DNA of 27,186 bases, taken from the NCBI GenBank assembly GCA_046705265.1, contig JBJKQL010000073.1:1-27186 (forward strand), in the 5' to 3' direction. The DNA comes from JAJYTL01 sp046705265. Its GTDB lineage: Bacteria; Pseudomonadota; Alphaproteobacteria; Ferrovibrionales; Ferrovibrionaceae. The notes under the pieces were generated by a model. It did not search any database. It was not told the origin of the DNA and saw only the letters and a list, made by a program, of their open reading frames with translations. Positions within the stretch are counted from its first letter, which is position 1. Each line of letters starts with the position of its first letter. Below are positions 1 through 7,147 of the stretch, piece after piece. A program made the position numbers and the translations under genes.

Positions 1-36
1 AGGTCCATCCCCGCCTCACGCGGCTTCGTTCAATCT

Positions 37-100
37 GGCTTCAAATCGGTCCCGCGTTAGCAAGCTCGCCGCAGCGTAAGCGCGGGACCTATTTGAAGCC
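37..100. repeat. Long imperfect inverted repeat left of the IS element
   Basis: Arms at 37-56 and 81-100 are complementary at 19 of 20 positions, around a 24-nt loop. They comprise GGCTTCAAAT and GGTCCCGCG against CGCGGGACC and ATTTGAAGCC, with one mismatch (47 against 90). The hairpin ends exactly where the IS21 terminal region begins. No coding sequence is recognisable in 1-100. It could be a terminator of an off-window gene, although no T-tract follows, or a structured insertion target. Confidence 0.5.
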
Positions 101-107
101 TCAGAGT

Positions 108-222
108 TTCCGATTTGATCCGGCCACTCATTCCGATTTGGATCCGGCCACCGTTCCGAGGATTATCCGGCCACCATTCCGATTTGGATCCGGCCACCAT
201 TCCGAGAATTAACCGGCCACCT
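108..222. repeat. Five tandem 23-bp repeats, left end of the IS21 element
   Basis: Five consecutive 23-bp units start at 108, 131, 154, 177 and 200. Each begins TTCCGA and contains the core CCGGCCAC. Units 2 and 4 share the middle ATTTGGATCC, while units 3 and 5 have AGGATTATCC and AGAATTAACC, giving an alternating pattern. IS21-family ends are known to carry several transposase-binding repeats, and that is the likely role. Exact head-to-tail spacing without spacers argues against CRISPR. Confidence 0.85.
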
Positions 223-315
223 GCATAGGTGGTGGATGAGCGGAACGGGATAACGATTTGCCTGCCAGGTCAGCATCAACCAAGCATGCGCCTTTCCTGA
301 GTGAAGGGGGGCGTA

Positions 316-1860
316 ATGCCGAAGAAGGGGCTGACGATGAGGCAAATACGAGAACTTTTGCGACTGAAGCGTTGCGGCAGGAGCCTGAGCGATCGGATGT
401 TGGCGCGGCACATCGGGGTGGCGCGCAGCACGGTCCAGGATTACCTGGCGCGGATAACGGCGGCCGGATTGACCTGGCCGCTGCCGGAAGACCTCAGCGA
501 CGAGGTTCTGGAGCGACGCTTATTCGGCGGCAATGGCATCAAGCCGGGCACCCGCCGCCGTGTCGAGCCGGATTGGGCGGCCGTGGCGCGCGAGCTGAAG
601 CGTCCCGGCGTCAATCTGACGCTGCTGTGGGAGGAATATCGGCAGGTTCACCCCGAAGGATACGGTTATAGCCGTTTCTGTGATTTGGCTCGCGAGTTCG
701 AGCTGCGGCTGTCACCGACGATGCGCCAGCATCACGTCGCCGGCGACAAGGTCTTCGTCGATTATTCGGGCAAAAAGATTGCCATTGTCGACCCGGGGAA
801 CGGCGCATCCCGCTCTGCGGAGATCTTCGTCAGCGTGCTCGGCGCCTCGAATTACACCTACGCCGAGGCGACCTGGACGCAGACTTTGCCCGATTGGATC
901 GGCGCGCACGTGCGCATGCTCACCTTCTATGGCTCTTCACCGCGGCTCTTGGTGCCGGACAATTTGAAGTCCGGCGTGCACAAGCCATCCTTCTACGACC
1001 CGGAGGTCAACCGAACTTACGGCCGCATGGCCGAATATTATTCGCTCGGCATCCTTCCGGCCCGGCCTCATCACGCCCGGGATAAAGCAAAAGTGGAGGT
1101 GGGGGTTAAATTTGCTCAGACCTACATCCTCGGCCGCCTGCGCCATCAGATCTTCTTCTCTCTCGAGGAGAGCAACCGCGCCATTCAGCAGGCGCTCGAA
1201 GACCTCAACGGTCGGATCATGCGTCGGCTCGGCGTCAGCCGCCGCGATCTTTTCCTGCAAATCGAACGGCCGGCGATGCAGCCGTTGCCGGAGGTTCCTT
1301 ACGAGTATGCCGAGTGGAAGCGCGCCCGCGTCGGTCTTGATTATCATGTCGAACTGTTCGGCTTCTTCTATTCGGTGCCCTATGGCCTGATCCGCCAGGA
1401 GGTCGAGGCCCGCCTCACCACCAATATGGTGGAGATATTCCACAAAGGGCGCCGGGTCGCTGTCCATGTGCGCCGTTACGGCGGCGCCGCTCATGCCACA
1501 AAGCCCGAGCACATGCCGAGCTCGCACCGTTACTACGCCGATTGGAACGAGGCCCGCTTCCGCCGCGAGGCGGCGGCCATCGGCCCCAACACCGAGGCCC
1601 TGATCGTCGCCATCCTCGCCAGCCGCAAACATCCCGAACAAGGCTTTCGCAGCTGCCTCGGCATTCTCAAGTGTCTGCGCGGCATCGCGCCGGAACGGGC
1701 CGAGGCGGCCTGCGCCCGGGCGCTCGAGATCGGCGCCCTGTCGTCAAAAAGCCTGGCTTCAATCCTGCAAAACAATCTCGACCGCAAATCCGCCCGCCGC
1801 AATACCGAGGAAGCGCCCCTGCTTCACGCCAATATCCGCGGCGGCCGCTACTATCATTGA
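316..1860 (+). CDS. istA: IS21-family transposase IstA
   Basis: This 514-residue protein is the DDE transposase of the IS21 family, which acts with the ATPase IstB to move the element. An N-terminal helix-turn-helix (about residues 8-45, with the ARSTVQDYL stretch) would bind the terminal repeats. The RNase H-like core shows the catalytic triad as D149 (FVDY), D215 (VPDN) and E261 (KVEVGV). A beta-barrel-like C-terminal region follows. I chose ATG 316 because AAGGGGGG precedes it at good spacing. A GTG at 301 in the same frame would add five residues. The length is normal for the family and no frameshift is visible. The istB start follows after 11 bases. Confidence 0.93.
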   Translation: MPKKGLTMRQIRELLRLKRCGRSLSDRMLARHIGVARSTVQDYLARITAAGLTWPLPEDLSDEVLERRLFGGNGIKPGTRRRVEPDWAAVARELKRPGVNLTLLWEEYRQVHPEGYGYSRFCDLAREFELRLSPTMRQHHVAGDKVFVDYSGKKIAIVDPGNGASRSAEIFVSVLGASNYTYAEATWTQTLPDWIGAHVRMLTFYGSSPRLLVPDNLKSGVHKPSFYDPEVNRTYGRMAEYYSLGILPARPHHARDKAKVEVGVKFAQTYILGRLRHQIFFSLEESNRAIQQALEDLNGRIMRRLGVSRRDLFLQIERPAMQPLPEVPYEYAEWKRARVGLDYHVELFGFFYSVPYGLIRQEVEARLTTNMVEIFHKGRRVAVHVRRYGGAAHATKPEHMPSSHRYYADWNEARFRREAAAIGPNTEALIVAILASRKHPEQGFRSCLGILKCLRGIAPERAEAACARALEIGALSSKSLASILQNNLDRKSARRNTEEAPLLHANIRGGRYYH

Positions 1861-1871
1861 GGAAAAGCCCG

Positions 1872-2612
1872 ATGCTCACTCATCCTACTCTGGAAACCCT
1901 TAACCAGCTCGGCCTTCATGGCTGCGCCAAAGGCTTCAAGGAACTCGAGGCCAATCCCACCGCCGCCGGCCTCAGCCACGCCGAGTGGCTGGCCCTGATC
2001 CTCGAATATGAGATCACCTTGCGCCGCCAGAAGCGCTTCGAGACCCGATCCCGGCGCGCCAAGCTGCGCCACACCGCCACCATCGAGGATGTCGATTACC
2101 GCACCCGCCGCGGCCTCGACCAGGCCCTCTTCCTCAAACTCGCCAGCTGTCATTGGATCCGCGATCATCGCCACCTGATCCTCGGCGGGCCAACGGGTAT
2201 CGGCAAAAGTTGGCTTGCTTGTGCTCTCGCACATCAAGCCTGCCGGGAAGACTTCTCCGTCCTCTATCAGCGTGTCCCCAGGCTCTTCGCCGCTCTCGAT
2301 CTCGCCCGCGGCGACGGCCGCTACGCCAAGCTCCTCGCCAGCCTGGCCCGCGTCAACCTCTTGCTGCTCGATGACTTCGGACAGCCCCTGACCGCCGATC
2401 ACCGGCGCGATCTGCTCGAAATCGTCGAGGACCGCCAGGGTCGCGGATCCTTGCTCATCACAAGCCAGGTCCCCGTGGATCGCTGGCATGAGGTCATTGG
2501 CGATCCAACTCTCGGTGACGCGATCCTCGATCGCATCGTTCACGCCGCCTACAGAATCGACCTCACAGGTGAATCCATGCGCAAGCTGAAAGCGCGCAAA
2601 GACGAAAGCTGA
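1872..2612 (+). CDS. istB: IS21-family ATPase helper IstB
   Basis: This 246-residue AAA+ ATPase is the partner of IstA and selects target DNA for transposition. The Walker A motif GPTGIGKS spans residues 106-113 and Walker B LLLLDDFG spans 163-170, with the N-terminal helical IstB domain before them. The ATG at 1872 lies 11 bases after the istA stop, with GAGGAAAAG as the ribosome-binding site. The reading frame stays open far upstream inside istA, but homology to IstB starts only here. The length is typical and no key residue is missing. Confidence 0.93.
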   Translation: MLTHPTLETLNQLGLHGCAKGFKELEANPTAAGLSHAEWLALILEYEITLRRQKRFETRSRRAKLRHTATIEDVDYRTRRGLDQALFLKLASCHWIRDHRHLILGGPTGIGKSWLACALAHQACREDFSVLYQRVPRLFAALDLARGDGRYAKLLASLARVNLLLLDDFGQPLTADHRRDLLEIVEDRQGRGSLLITSQVPVDRWHEVIGDPTLGDAILDRIVHAAYRIDLTGESMRKLKARKDES

Positions 2613-2813
2613 GCCATCGTGACTGCCAGCGCCCGCCCCCCGTTCACCACAGGCCCCCAACAGGGGCGCCGCCGCGTTCGCCGTTCAAAGGCGCGCCGCG
2701 GCGCCCCGGGCCCGTGGAAAACGGGGACGGCCGCACCCAATCACACCGCTACCTTGACGGGAGCACTATCGCCATGCGATGAGCACTTCAGACCTGCTGG
2801 GAGATCGTTACCG

Positions 2814-2905
2814 ACGTGGCCGCCATCACATCGTAATGGTGGCCGGAATGAAATCGGAACCACGGCCGGATCCAATTCGGATTACCTGGCCGGAACGATC
2901 GGAAT
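2814..2905. repeat. Four tandem 23-bp repeats, right end of the IS21 element
   Basis: On the minus strand, four 23-bp units occupy 2883-2905, 2860-2882, 2837-2859 and 2814-2836. They match the left-end unit (TTCCGAT...CCGGCCACC) with increasing divergence toward the inside. They are the inverted counterpart of the left array and probably bind IstA. Confidence 0.8.
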
Positions 2906-3080
2906 CTGCAGCGCCCCTGAAATCGACGCCTAATACCAACGCTCATGGTCTCCGACCATTCGCTGGTTGGTTTCGCTCAAGCGCCGCGCGGGCTTACCCA
3001 AATCCCGATGAGTCAACCTCACCGAGATTTGGTATAAGTCCTTTTGCCGCAAAGAGAAAGGGCGATAAAGAAATTGAAGA

Positions 3081-3284
3081 TCATAGCGCGATCGATGCCG
3101 GGTAGATGCCACATCGAGGGCCAATTGATGCCGTGTCATTAGGCATTGCGAACTCGGCCGGCGTCCCATCTTTCTTCAGTCCACCATGCGCGCGAAAAGC
3201 CAAGGCTGCCGCCTTCTGGCGGACGATCTCGCGTGCTTCCGCTGTTTTGGGGAGCCGAAGGTCGCTAAGTCCTTTCGCTGTCAA
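3081..3284 (-). pseudogene. Possible gene fragment, unrecognised
   Basis: An open frame of 67 codons begins only at TTG and is preceded by an in-frame TGA three codons upstream. The peptide includes EIVRQKAAALAFRAHGG followed by LKKDGTPAEFAMPND, which reads like genuine protein sequence rather than a frame shadow, because no other gene overlaps it. I do not recognise the family. There is no ATG and no clear ribosome-binding site, so a remnant is more likely than a working gene. Confidence 0.25.
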
Positions 3285-3393
3285 GCGGAATCACCACAAA
3301 CCTGCCAATATAATTGAGCGCCTTAAGCCGTTTTAATGCCGTAGAATTCCACAAAACGCTTTATTTCGCCGCAAAAGGCTGCGGGAGGACGCG

Positions 3394-3615
3394 CCCCTGC
3401 TAACAGGGGATAACAGAGGCGGCCGAAGTGTTGACCGGAGCCCCAAAAGGGGCCGAATTCCGAATTTCCCGATGCCATAATGAACCGAGTTGAAAAAATG
3501 CACCCGCCACCTGAGAACAGGAATATCGGGCGCCGCCCCCTGAATTTCGCGCCGCCCTAAAAAGCGGGCGAAGAGTTTATTGCAGCCCTAAAAAGGAGCG
3601 CGAAATTAAGTCGCG
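3394..3615. repeat. Cluster of four short hairpins
   Basis: Four perfect short stem-loops occur. CCCCTG/CAGGGG is at 3394-3409. GCCCC-AAAA-GGGGC is at 3440-3453. CGCCC/GGGCG is at 3553-3570. CGCGA/TCGCG is at 3599-3615. The loops are A-rich. A GCCCTAAAAAG motif also occurs twice (about 3554 and 3585). None is followed by a T-tract on either strand, so simple terminators are unlikely. Confidence 0.45.
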
Positions 3616-3682
3616 TGGTTGCCATATGGTAGCCAAGACCGAAACATCGCCAAGGCGTTTTACGATAAGTAATTGAAAAATA

Positions 3683-3759
3683 TGGCGTCCCCGACAGGAT
3701 TTGAACCTGTGACCCCGAGATTAGGAATCTCGTGCTCTATCCGACTGAGCTACGGGGAC
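3683..3759 (-). tRNA. tRNA-Arg (anticodon CCT)
   Basis: The minus strand folds into a full cloverleaf of 77 nt including an encoded CCA. The acceptor stem pairs GTCCCCG with CGGGGAC, with discriminator G. The D-stem is GCTC/GAGC and the anticodon stem is CGAGA/TCTCG. The anticodon loop is TTCCTAA, giving anticodon CCT (3723-3725 on the plus strand). The T-arm is ACAGG-TTCAAAT-CCTGT. It reads AGG codons. It lies 72 bases after the ThDP-enzyme stop codon on the same strand. tRNA-Arg(CCT) genes are frequent integration sites, but I see no integrase or duplicated 3' end nearby. Confidence 0.97.
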
Positions 3760-3831
3760 GCGAAGACCAGAGTATCACGCCGGTACCTGCGAAGACGAGA
3801 GGCCAGCACCCCCCGAGCCGGCGTCATTCCC

Positions 3832-5511
3832 TCAAGCCTTGGCGCGGCCGCGGCCGCGGATCTGGCTCAAGGTGGCGCGCGTAGTTATGGTTTCAGGATC
3901 GAGGCGAAGCTCAAGGATCGCAGCCCGGCCCGCGCGCCGCGCGCGGGCAAGCGCCGGGGCGAAATCCTCGCTCTTCTCCACCACCTCGCCGTAAGCGCCG
4001 AAAGCCTTGGCATAGGCGGCAAAATCCGGGTTCTGCAAATTCACCGCGACCGATCGGCCGGGATAGTCGCGCTCCTGATGCATGCGGATGGTGCCGTAAA
4101 GCCCGTTGTTCACGATGAGGATGATCGGCTTCGCGCCGAACTGAAGCGCGGTCGCGATCTCCTGCCCCGACATGAGAAAGCCGCCGTCGCCGACGAAACA
4201 GATCGTCTCGCGCTCGGGATGCACCAGGCCGGCCGCCACCGCCGCCGGCACGCCATAGCCCATGGCGCCGGAGGTCGGGCCGAGCAGGCTGCGGTAGACG
4301 GTGGATTGGTGATAGCGCTGCACCCAGCCGGAATAATTGCCGGCGTCGGTGACGACGATGGCGTCCTTCGCCAGTTTTTCCGCCAGTACCTTCATCACGA
4401 CGTTCATGTCGAGTGCGCCCGAAACCACGCCGGGGGCGAGATTGTCGCGGTAATCCTGGTTCGCCGCGCGCGTCCAGGCGGCCCAAACAGGTGGCGAATC
4501 CGGTCTCGCGCCCTCGAGCGCCGCAGCGAAGGGTGTAGGACTCGCGTTGATCGGAAGATCGGGCTGAAACACGCGGCCAAGTTCTTCCGCATCGGCATGA
4601 ACGTGGATCAAGGTCAGCTTCGGGCGCGGCAGCTCGATCAGGCTATAACCTTGCGTCGTCATTTCACCAAGCCGGGCGCCGACCGCGATCAGGAGATCGC
4701 TCTCCTTGACCCGGCGGACGAGCGAAGGCGCCGTTGCCGAGCCGAGATCACCGGCATAGTTCCGGTGCGTATTGTCAAAGAGGTCCTGCGAGCGAAAGGA
4801 CACCGCGACCGGCAGGTCGAAGGCCTCGGCAAAGGTGCGGATGCCGGCCACCGCCGCGGCCGACCAGCCGCCGCCGCCCAGGATCATCAACGGCCGGCTC
4901 GCCGCCGCAAGTAAGCGCTTCAGCGTCACGATATCCTCCGGCGCGGGATGCGGCCGCACCACCTTATAGGAATCGGCGTCGGCGACCGTCACCACGTCCA
5001 TCTGCATGTCTTCCGGAATCGCCAGCACAACCGGCCCCGGCCGACCGGCGCAGGCGGTATAGAATGCGTGGCTCACCATCTCCGGGATGCGCGCCGCGTT
5101 GTCGATCTGGCCAACCCATTTGGCGAGCGGCCCATACATGCGACGGTAGTCAATCTCTTGGAATGCCTCGCGTTCCTGCGCCACGCGCTCGATCTGACCG
5201 ATGAAAAGAACCATCGGCGTCGAATCCTGCAAGCCGGTGTGAAGACCGATCGAAGCATGGCAGGCGCCGGGCCCGCGGGTGACGAAGCAGACTCCGGGCC
5301 TGCCGGTCAGCTTGCCATAGGCCTCGGCCATGTTGGCGGCGCCGGCCTCGTGGCGGCAGGTGATGACGCGGATGGTGTTGCGCGCGTCATAGAAGGCATC
5401 AAGCGTCGCAAGATAGCTTTCGCCGGGCACGCAAAATACCATGTCGACGCCATGTCCAACCAGGGAATCGACAAGAACGCGCCCGCCGCTCCGAGGCGAA
5501 GGCGCCGCCAT
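3832..5511 (-). CDS. ThDP-dependent enzyme, acetolactate synthase-like
   Basis: This 559-residue protein has the three-domain fold of the acetolactate synthase/pyruvate oxidase/benzoylformate decarboxylase family. The N-terminal Pyr domain carries the ThDP-activating glutamate E55 in CRHEAGAANMAEAYG. A central Rossmann-like domain spans about residues 190-340. The C-terminal PP domain has GDGGF (441-445) through NN (468-469), the metal-diphosphate motif. The length fits the family. No regulatory small subunit gene is adjacent, so this is probably not the main biosynthetic IlvB. The substrate is probably a 2-keto acid but cannot be read from the sequence. The start lies 2 bases after the stop of the PagL-like gene, which suggests co-transcription. 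Confidence 0.85.
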   Translation of the reverse strand: MAAPSPRSGGRVLVDSLVGHGVDMVFCVPGESYLATLDAFYDARNTIRVITCRHEAGAANMAEAYGKLTGRPGVCFVTRGPGACHASIGLHTGLQDSTPMVLFIGQIERVAQEREAFQEIDYRRMYGPLAKWVGQIDNAARIPEMVSHAFYTACAGRPGPVVLAIPEDMQMDVVTVADADSYKVVRPHPAPEDIVTLKRLLAAASRPLMILGGGGWSAAAVAGIRTFAEAFDLPVAVSFRSQDLFDNTHRNYAGDLGSATAPSLVRRVKESDLLIAVGARLGEMTTQGYSLIELPRPKLTLIHVHADAEELGRVFQPDLPINASPTPFAAALEGARPDSPPVWAAWTRAANQDYRDNLAPGVVSGALDMNVVMKVLAEKLAKDAIVVTDAGNYSGWVQRYHQSTVYRSLLGPTSGAMGYGVPAAVAAGLVHPERETICFVGDGGFLMSGQEIATALQFGAKPIILIVNNGLYGTIRMHQERDYPGRSVAVNLQNPDFAAYAKAFGAYGEVVEKSEDFAPALARARRAGRAAILELRLDPETITTRATLSQIRGRGRAKA

Positions 5512-5513
5512 TT

Positions 5514-6038
5514 TCAGTGCCCGAAAATGTCGTCGAAGGGGACGGCGTAGCTCACCTGCGCGATCTCGACGCCCGGATTGTCGTGTCCAAGCCCCGCATT
5601 CGACATGTGACTATAGGTCACGCCGAGGCGGGAGCCGCCCGAGAAGCGATAGCTGATCTCGATCTGGGAACGAAACTCCACCGGACAGCCGAGGTGCTTT
5701 CCGTTCCCCTCTGCGTAAAGGCCAGGCGCGATGCTCGGCGTCAGCCAGATATGATCGATCAGCGGGATATCAAGCATGACGCCGGCATAAACATAACCGC
5801 CGTGATCACTCGTTCCCATGACGCCGACAATGGGATGAAAATAGAAAAACGTCTCACCTGACCGATACTCGAGCGTCACCTCGGCCGCTGGCTTGTGGCG
5901 ATGAAAGACGTCGAAATAACCGCCGGCGACGGAAATCATCGCGGGCTCGGCCGCCAAGGCCGTTTGCGGGACGACGAACAAAGCCACCGCAAGTCCACCC
6001 GCCAACAACGCACCCAAGATCCCTGCGACCGACTTCAT
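5514..6038 (-). CDS. pagL: PagL-type lipid A 3-O-deacylase (acyloxyacyl hydrolase)
   Basis: The 174-residue product resembles PagL, an outer-membrane beta-barrel enzyme that removes the 3-linked acyl chain from lipid A and so dampens host recognition. A signal peptide spans about residues 1-30 (hydrophobic core followed by ALAA). The C-terminal motif YSHMSNAGLGHDNPGVE contains H144, S146 and E158. The 14-residue His-to-Glu spacing is the same as in the known catalytic triad. I chose ATG 6038 because it starts the signal peptide and has AGGCGG upstream; the frame could open at 6107. Mature barrel length is normal. The gene is followed after 2 bases by the ThDP enzyme. Confidence 0.85.
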   Translation of the reverse strand: MKSVAGILGALLAGGLAVALFVVPQTALAAEPAMISVAGGYFDVFHRHKPAAEVTLEYRSGETFFYFHPIVGVMGTSDHGGYVYAGVMLDIPLIDHIWLTPSIAPGLYAEGNGKHLGCPVEFRSQIEISYRFSGGSRLGVTYSHMSNAGLGHDNPGVEIAQVSYAVPFDDIFGH

Positions 6039-6119
6039 CGGCAGCCGCCTGACAACCGAACCCTTGATCACTTGGCCGTCCCCCTGATGAAACGCCTTCC
6101 CTTGCAAGTTGCCGAGGAC

Positions 6120-6147
6120 TCTATAGGAAAGCTTGGCGCGCTGTCAT
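6120..6147 (-). promoter_or_regulatory. Candidate sigma70 promoter for the pagL-ThDP enzyme pair
   Basis: On the minus strand ATGACA (6147-6142) is followed after 16 bases by TATAGA (6125-6120). It sits about 80 bases before the pagL start, between the phosphatase stop and pagL. Matches to the consensus are 5/6 and 4/6. Confidence 0.4.
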
Positions 6148-6191
6148 CCGGAACCCGCCAGGGGCAAACGCCAGTCGCACGAACAACGCGC

Positions 6192-6998
6192 TTAGGATTC
6201 GATCCAATCCACCTTGCGGCCGGAAAGATCGAAGCAGACAGCGTTCAGCCTGCCGCCGAAGCCGCAACCGCCGTCGATCGTGGCGGTCACCGGGCCGAAT
6301 CGCGGGCCCACACGATGGCGGTCGAAGCCGCTCACCACCAGGGCAAAGCCCGCGTAAGGTTCCGTCAAGGTGGCGAAATTACCGCTGCCCCACCAGAAAG
6401 TGTCGATCTGCTCGGTCAACGGGCGTTCGGGATCGATGCCGGCATGAACCAAAAGCAACTCGCCGCCCCGGGTGTAGGCGGCCCGGCGAAGCGAGGTGAG
6501 AAGCTGTTCATGCCCCGGATTGCCACGCACGGTCTCGCGCAGCCCGCTGGTCCACCGGGTCAGGGCCAAGGCCCCTTCGCGCAGGCGACCACGGGCACGC
6601 TCGGGTGGCTCGCCATAGGCTTCAAGCGTCGCGCCGACCCCCTGGCGCATCATCCATTCGAAAACTTCGCTCGGCGACGGCGCAAACTGAAGCTGGAGGA
6701 GCTTGTGCCACATCTCCTCCTGAGCACCGCGCAGATAGACGATATCTTCGGGCTCGAGGCCCGGTAGAGAGAGGACTTCGCGGCGGAAGGAAAGAAGCTC
6801 GTCAAGTGTCGCGCGGATCGCTCGGCCGTGACCGAGATAATTGCCGAGATAGACCAACCGATCGCCAGGCTCGAATCGCGGCCGCATCGCGTTGTGCAAG
6901 GTGCCAAGCCTCTCCGCCTCGCCGTGGATGGCGGCGACGGCCCACACCCGCTTAGCGCAGTTTAAAACGGCAAAGATTTCGTCAGTGGCGGCCGTCAT
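6192..6998 (-). CDS. Metallophosphatase-fold protein with lost metal ligands (probable pseudoenzyme)
   Basis: This 268-residue protein aligns with PP1/PP2A-type bacterial metallophosphatases, but its signature motifs are altered. The GDIHG motif reads AAIHGE (22-27), GDxVDRG reads LGNYLGHG (51-58), and GNHE reads RGAQEE (90-95). The late GH motif reads SGFDRH (223-228). Only H25 and H185 (LLVHAGI) remain of the usual metal ligands. A binding or regulatory role is therefore more likely than phosphatase activity; that is inference. ATG 6998 overlaps the stop of a five-codon leader frame (see the leader entry). The gene follows carD on the same strand after 150 bases. Confidence 0.75.
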   Translation of the reverse strand: MTAATDEIFAVLNCAKRVWAVAAIHGEAERLGTLHNAMRPRFEPGDRLVYLGNYLGHGRAIRATLDELLSFRREVLSLPGLEPEDIVYLRGAQEEMWHKLLQLQFAPSPSEVFEWMMRQGVGATLEAYGEPPERARGRLREGALALTRWTSGLRETVRGNPGHEQLLTSLRRAAYTRGGELLLVHAGIDPERPLTEQIDTFWWGSGNFATLTEPYAGFALVVSGFDRHRVGPRFGPVTATIDGGCGFGGRLNAVCFDLSGRKVDWIES

Positions 6999-7087
6999 GG
7001 CTTTAGAGCCATTGTCACCTCCTGCCTCGCTAAGGGCAAGACAGGGTACCCCCTTAAGCATAAGCCGCCCCGGACCGTAAACCGGGG
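6995..7087 (-). promoter_or_regulatory. Structured leader with five-codon upstream frame before the phosphatase-like gene
   Basis: On the minus strand a near-perfect Shine-Dalgarno AGGAGGT (7023-7017) lies 4 bases before ATG 7012. That ATG opens a five-codon frame, MALKP, stopping at TGA 6997-6995. Its stop overlaps the phosphatase-like start (ATG 6998-6996) as ATGA. The main start itself has no Shine-Dalgarno at normal distance. Upstream are two hairpins: CCCCGG/CCGGGG at 7068-7087 and TAAGGG/CCCTTA at 7031-7056. The layout suggests translational coupling through a mini-frame. Confidence 0.5.
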
Positions 7088-7147
7088 CCTCAGGCACCCG
7101 GCCTTCCCGCCCGACTCGAGGACGGAAAGGCGCTGCTCCGACCGCCG

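Larger units (their letters stand above)
101..2910 (+). mobile_element. IS21-family insertion sequence, apparently complete
   Basis: The element carries the istA-istB pair typical of the IS21 family, in the usual order on one strand, flanked by arrays of 23-bp repeats in opposite orientation (108-222 and 2814-2905). The outer tips are similar: the right end read inward begins TGCAGATTCCGAT, and the left end reads TCAGAGTTTCCGAT. The boundaries are therefore approximate, and the left tip may have mutated from the TG expected for the family. I could not find a convincing target-site duplication. Both reading frames are intact, so the element may still be active. From istB to the right tip (2613-2813) I see no gene, only GC-rich sequence. 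Confidence 0.85.
2911..3682. other. Gene-poor region between the IS element and tRNA-Arg
   Basis: No convincing gene lies in these 770 bases. It contains a degenerate inverted pair (TAATACCAA at 2931-2939, TTGGTATAA at 3029-3037) and one doubtful open frame on the minus strand (3081-3284). It also contains a run of short hairpins between 3394 and 3615. Composition is more A+T-rich than the flanking genes. Degenerate mobile DNA or an uncharacterised non-coding RNA are both possible. Confidence 0.5.

Noticed and set aside
108..222. Regular repeats suggestive of a CRISPR array
   Set aside because: The 23-bp units are contiguous without spacers, and inverted copies lie at the other end of an IS element.
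3683..3759. tRNA-Arg as attachment site of an integrated element
   Set aside because: No integrase gene and no duplicated tRNA 3' end could be found in the window.
3773..3779. Possible -10 element for the tRNA (TGATACT on the minus strand)
   Set aside because: The -35 region at 17-18 bases upstream does not resemble a consensus, so promoter evidence is too weak.
3673..4914. Long plus-strand open frame running through the tRNA and opposite the ThDP enzyme
   Set aside because: It translates the tRNA antisense and the complement of a clear enzyme gene; its composition is that of a GC-rich frame shadow.
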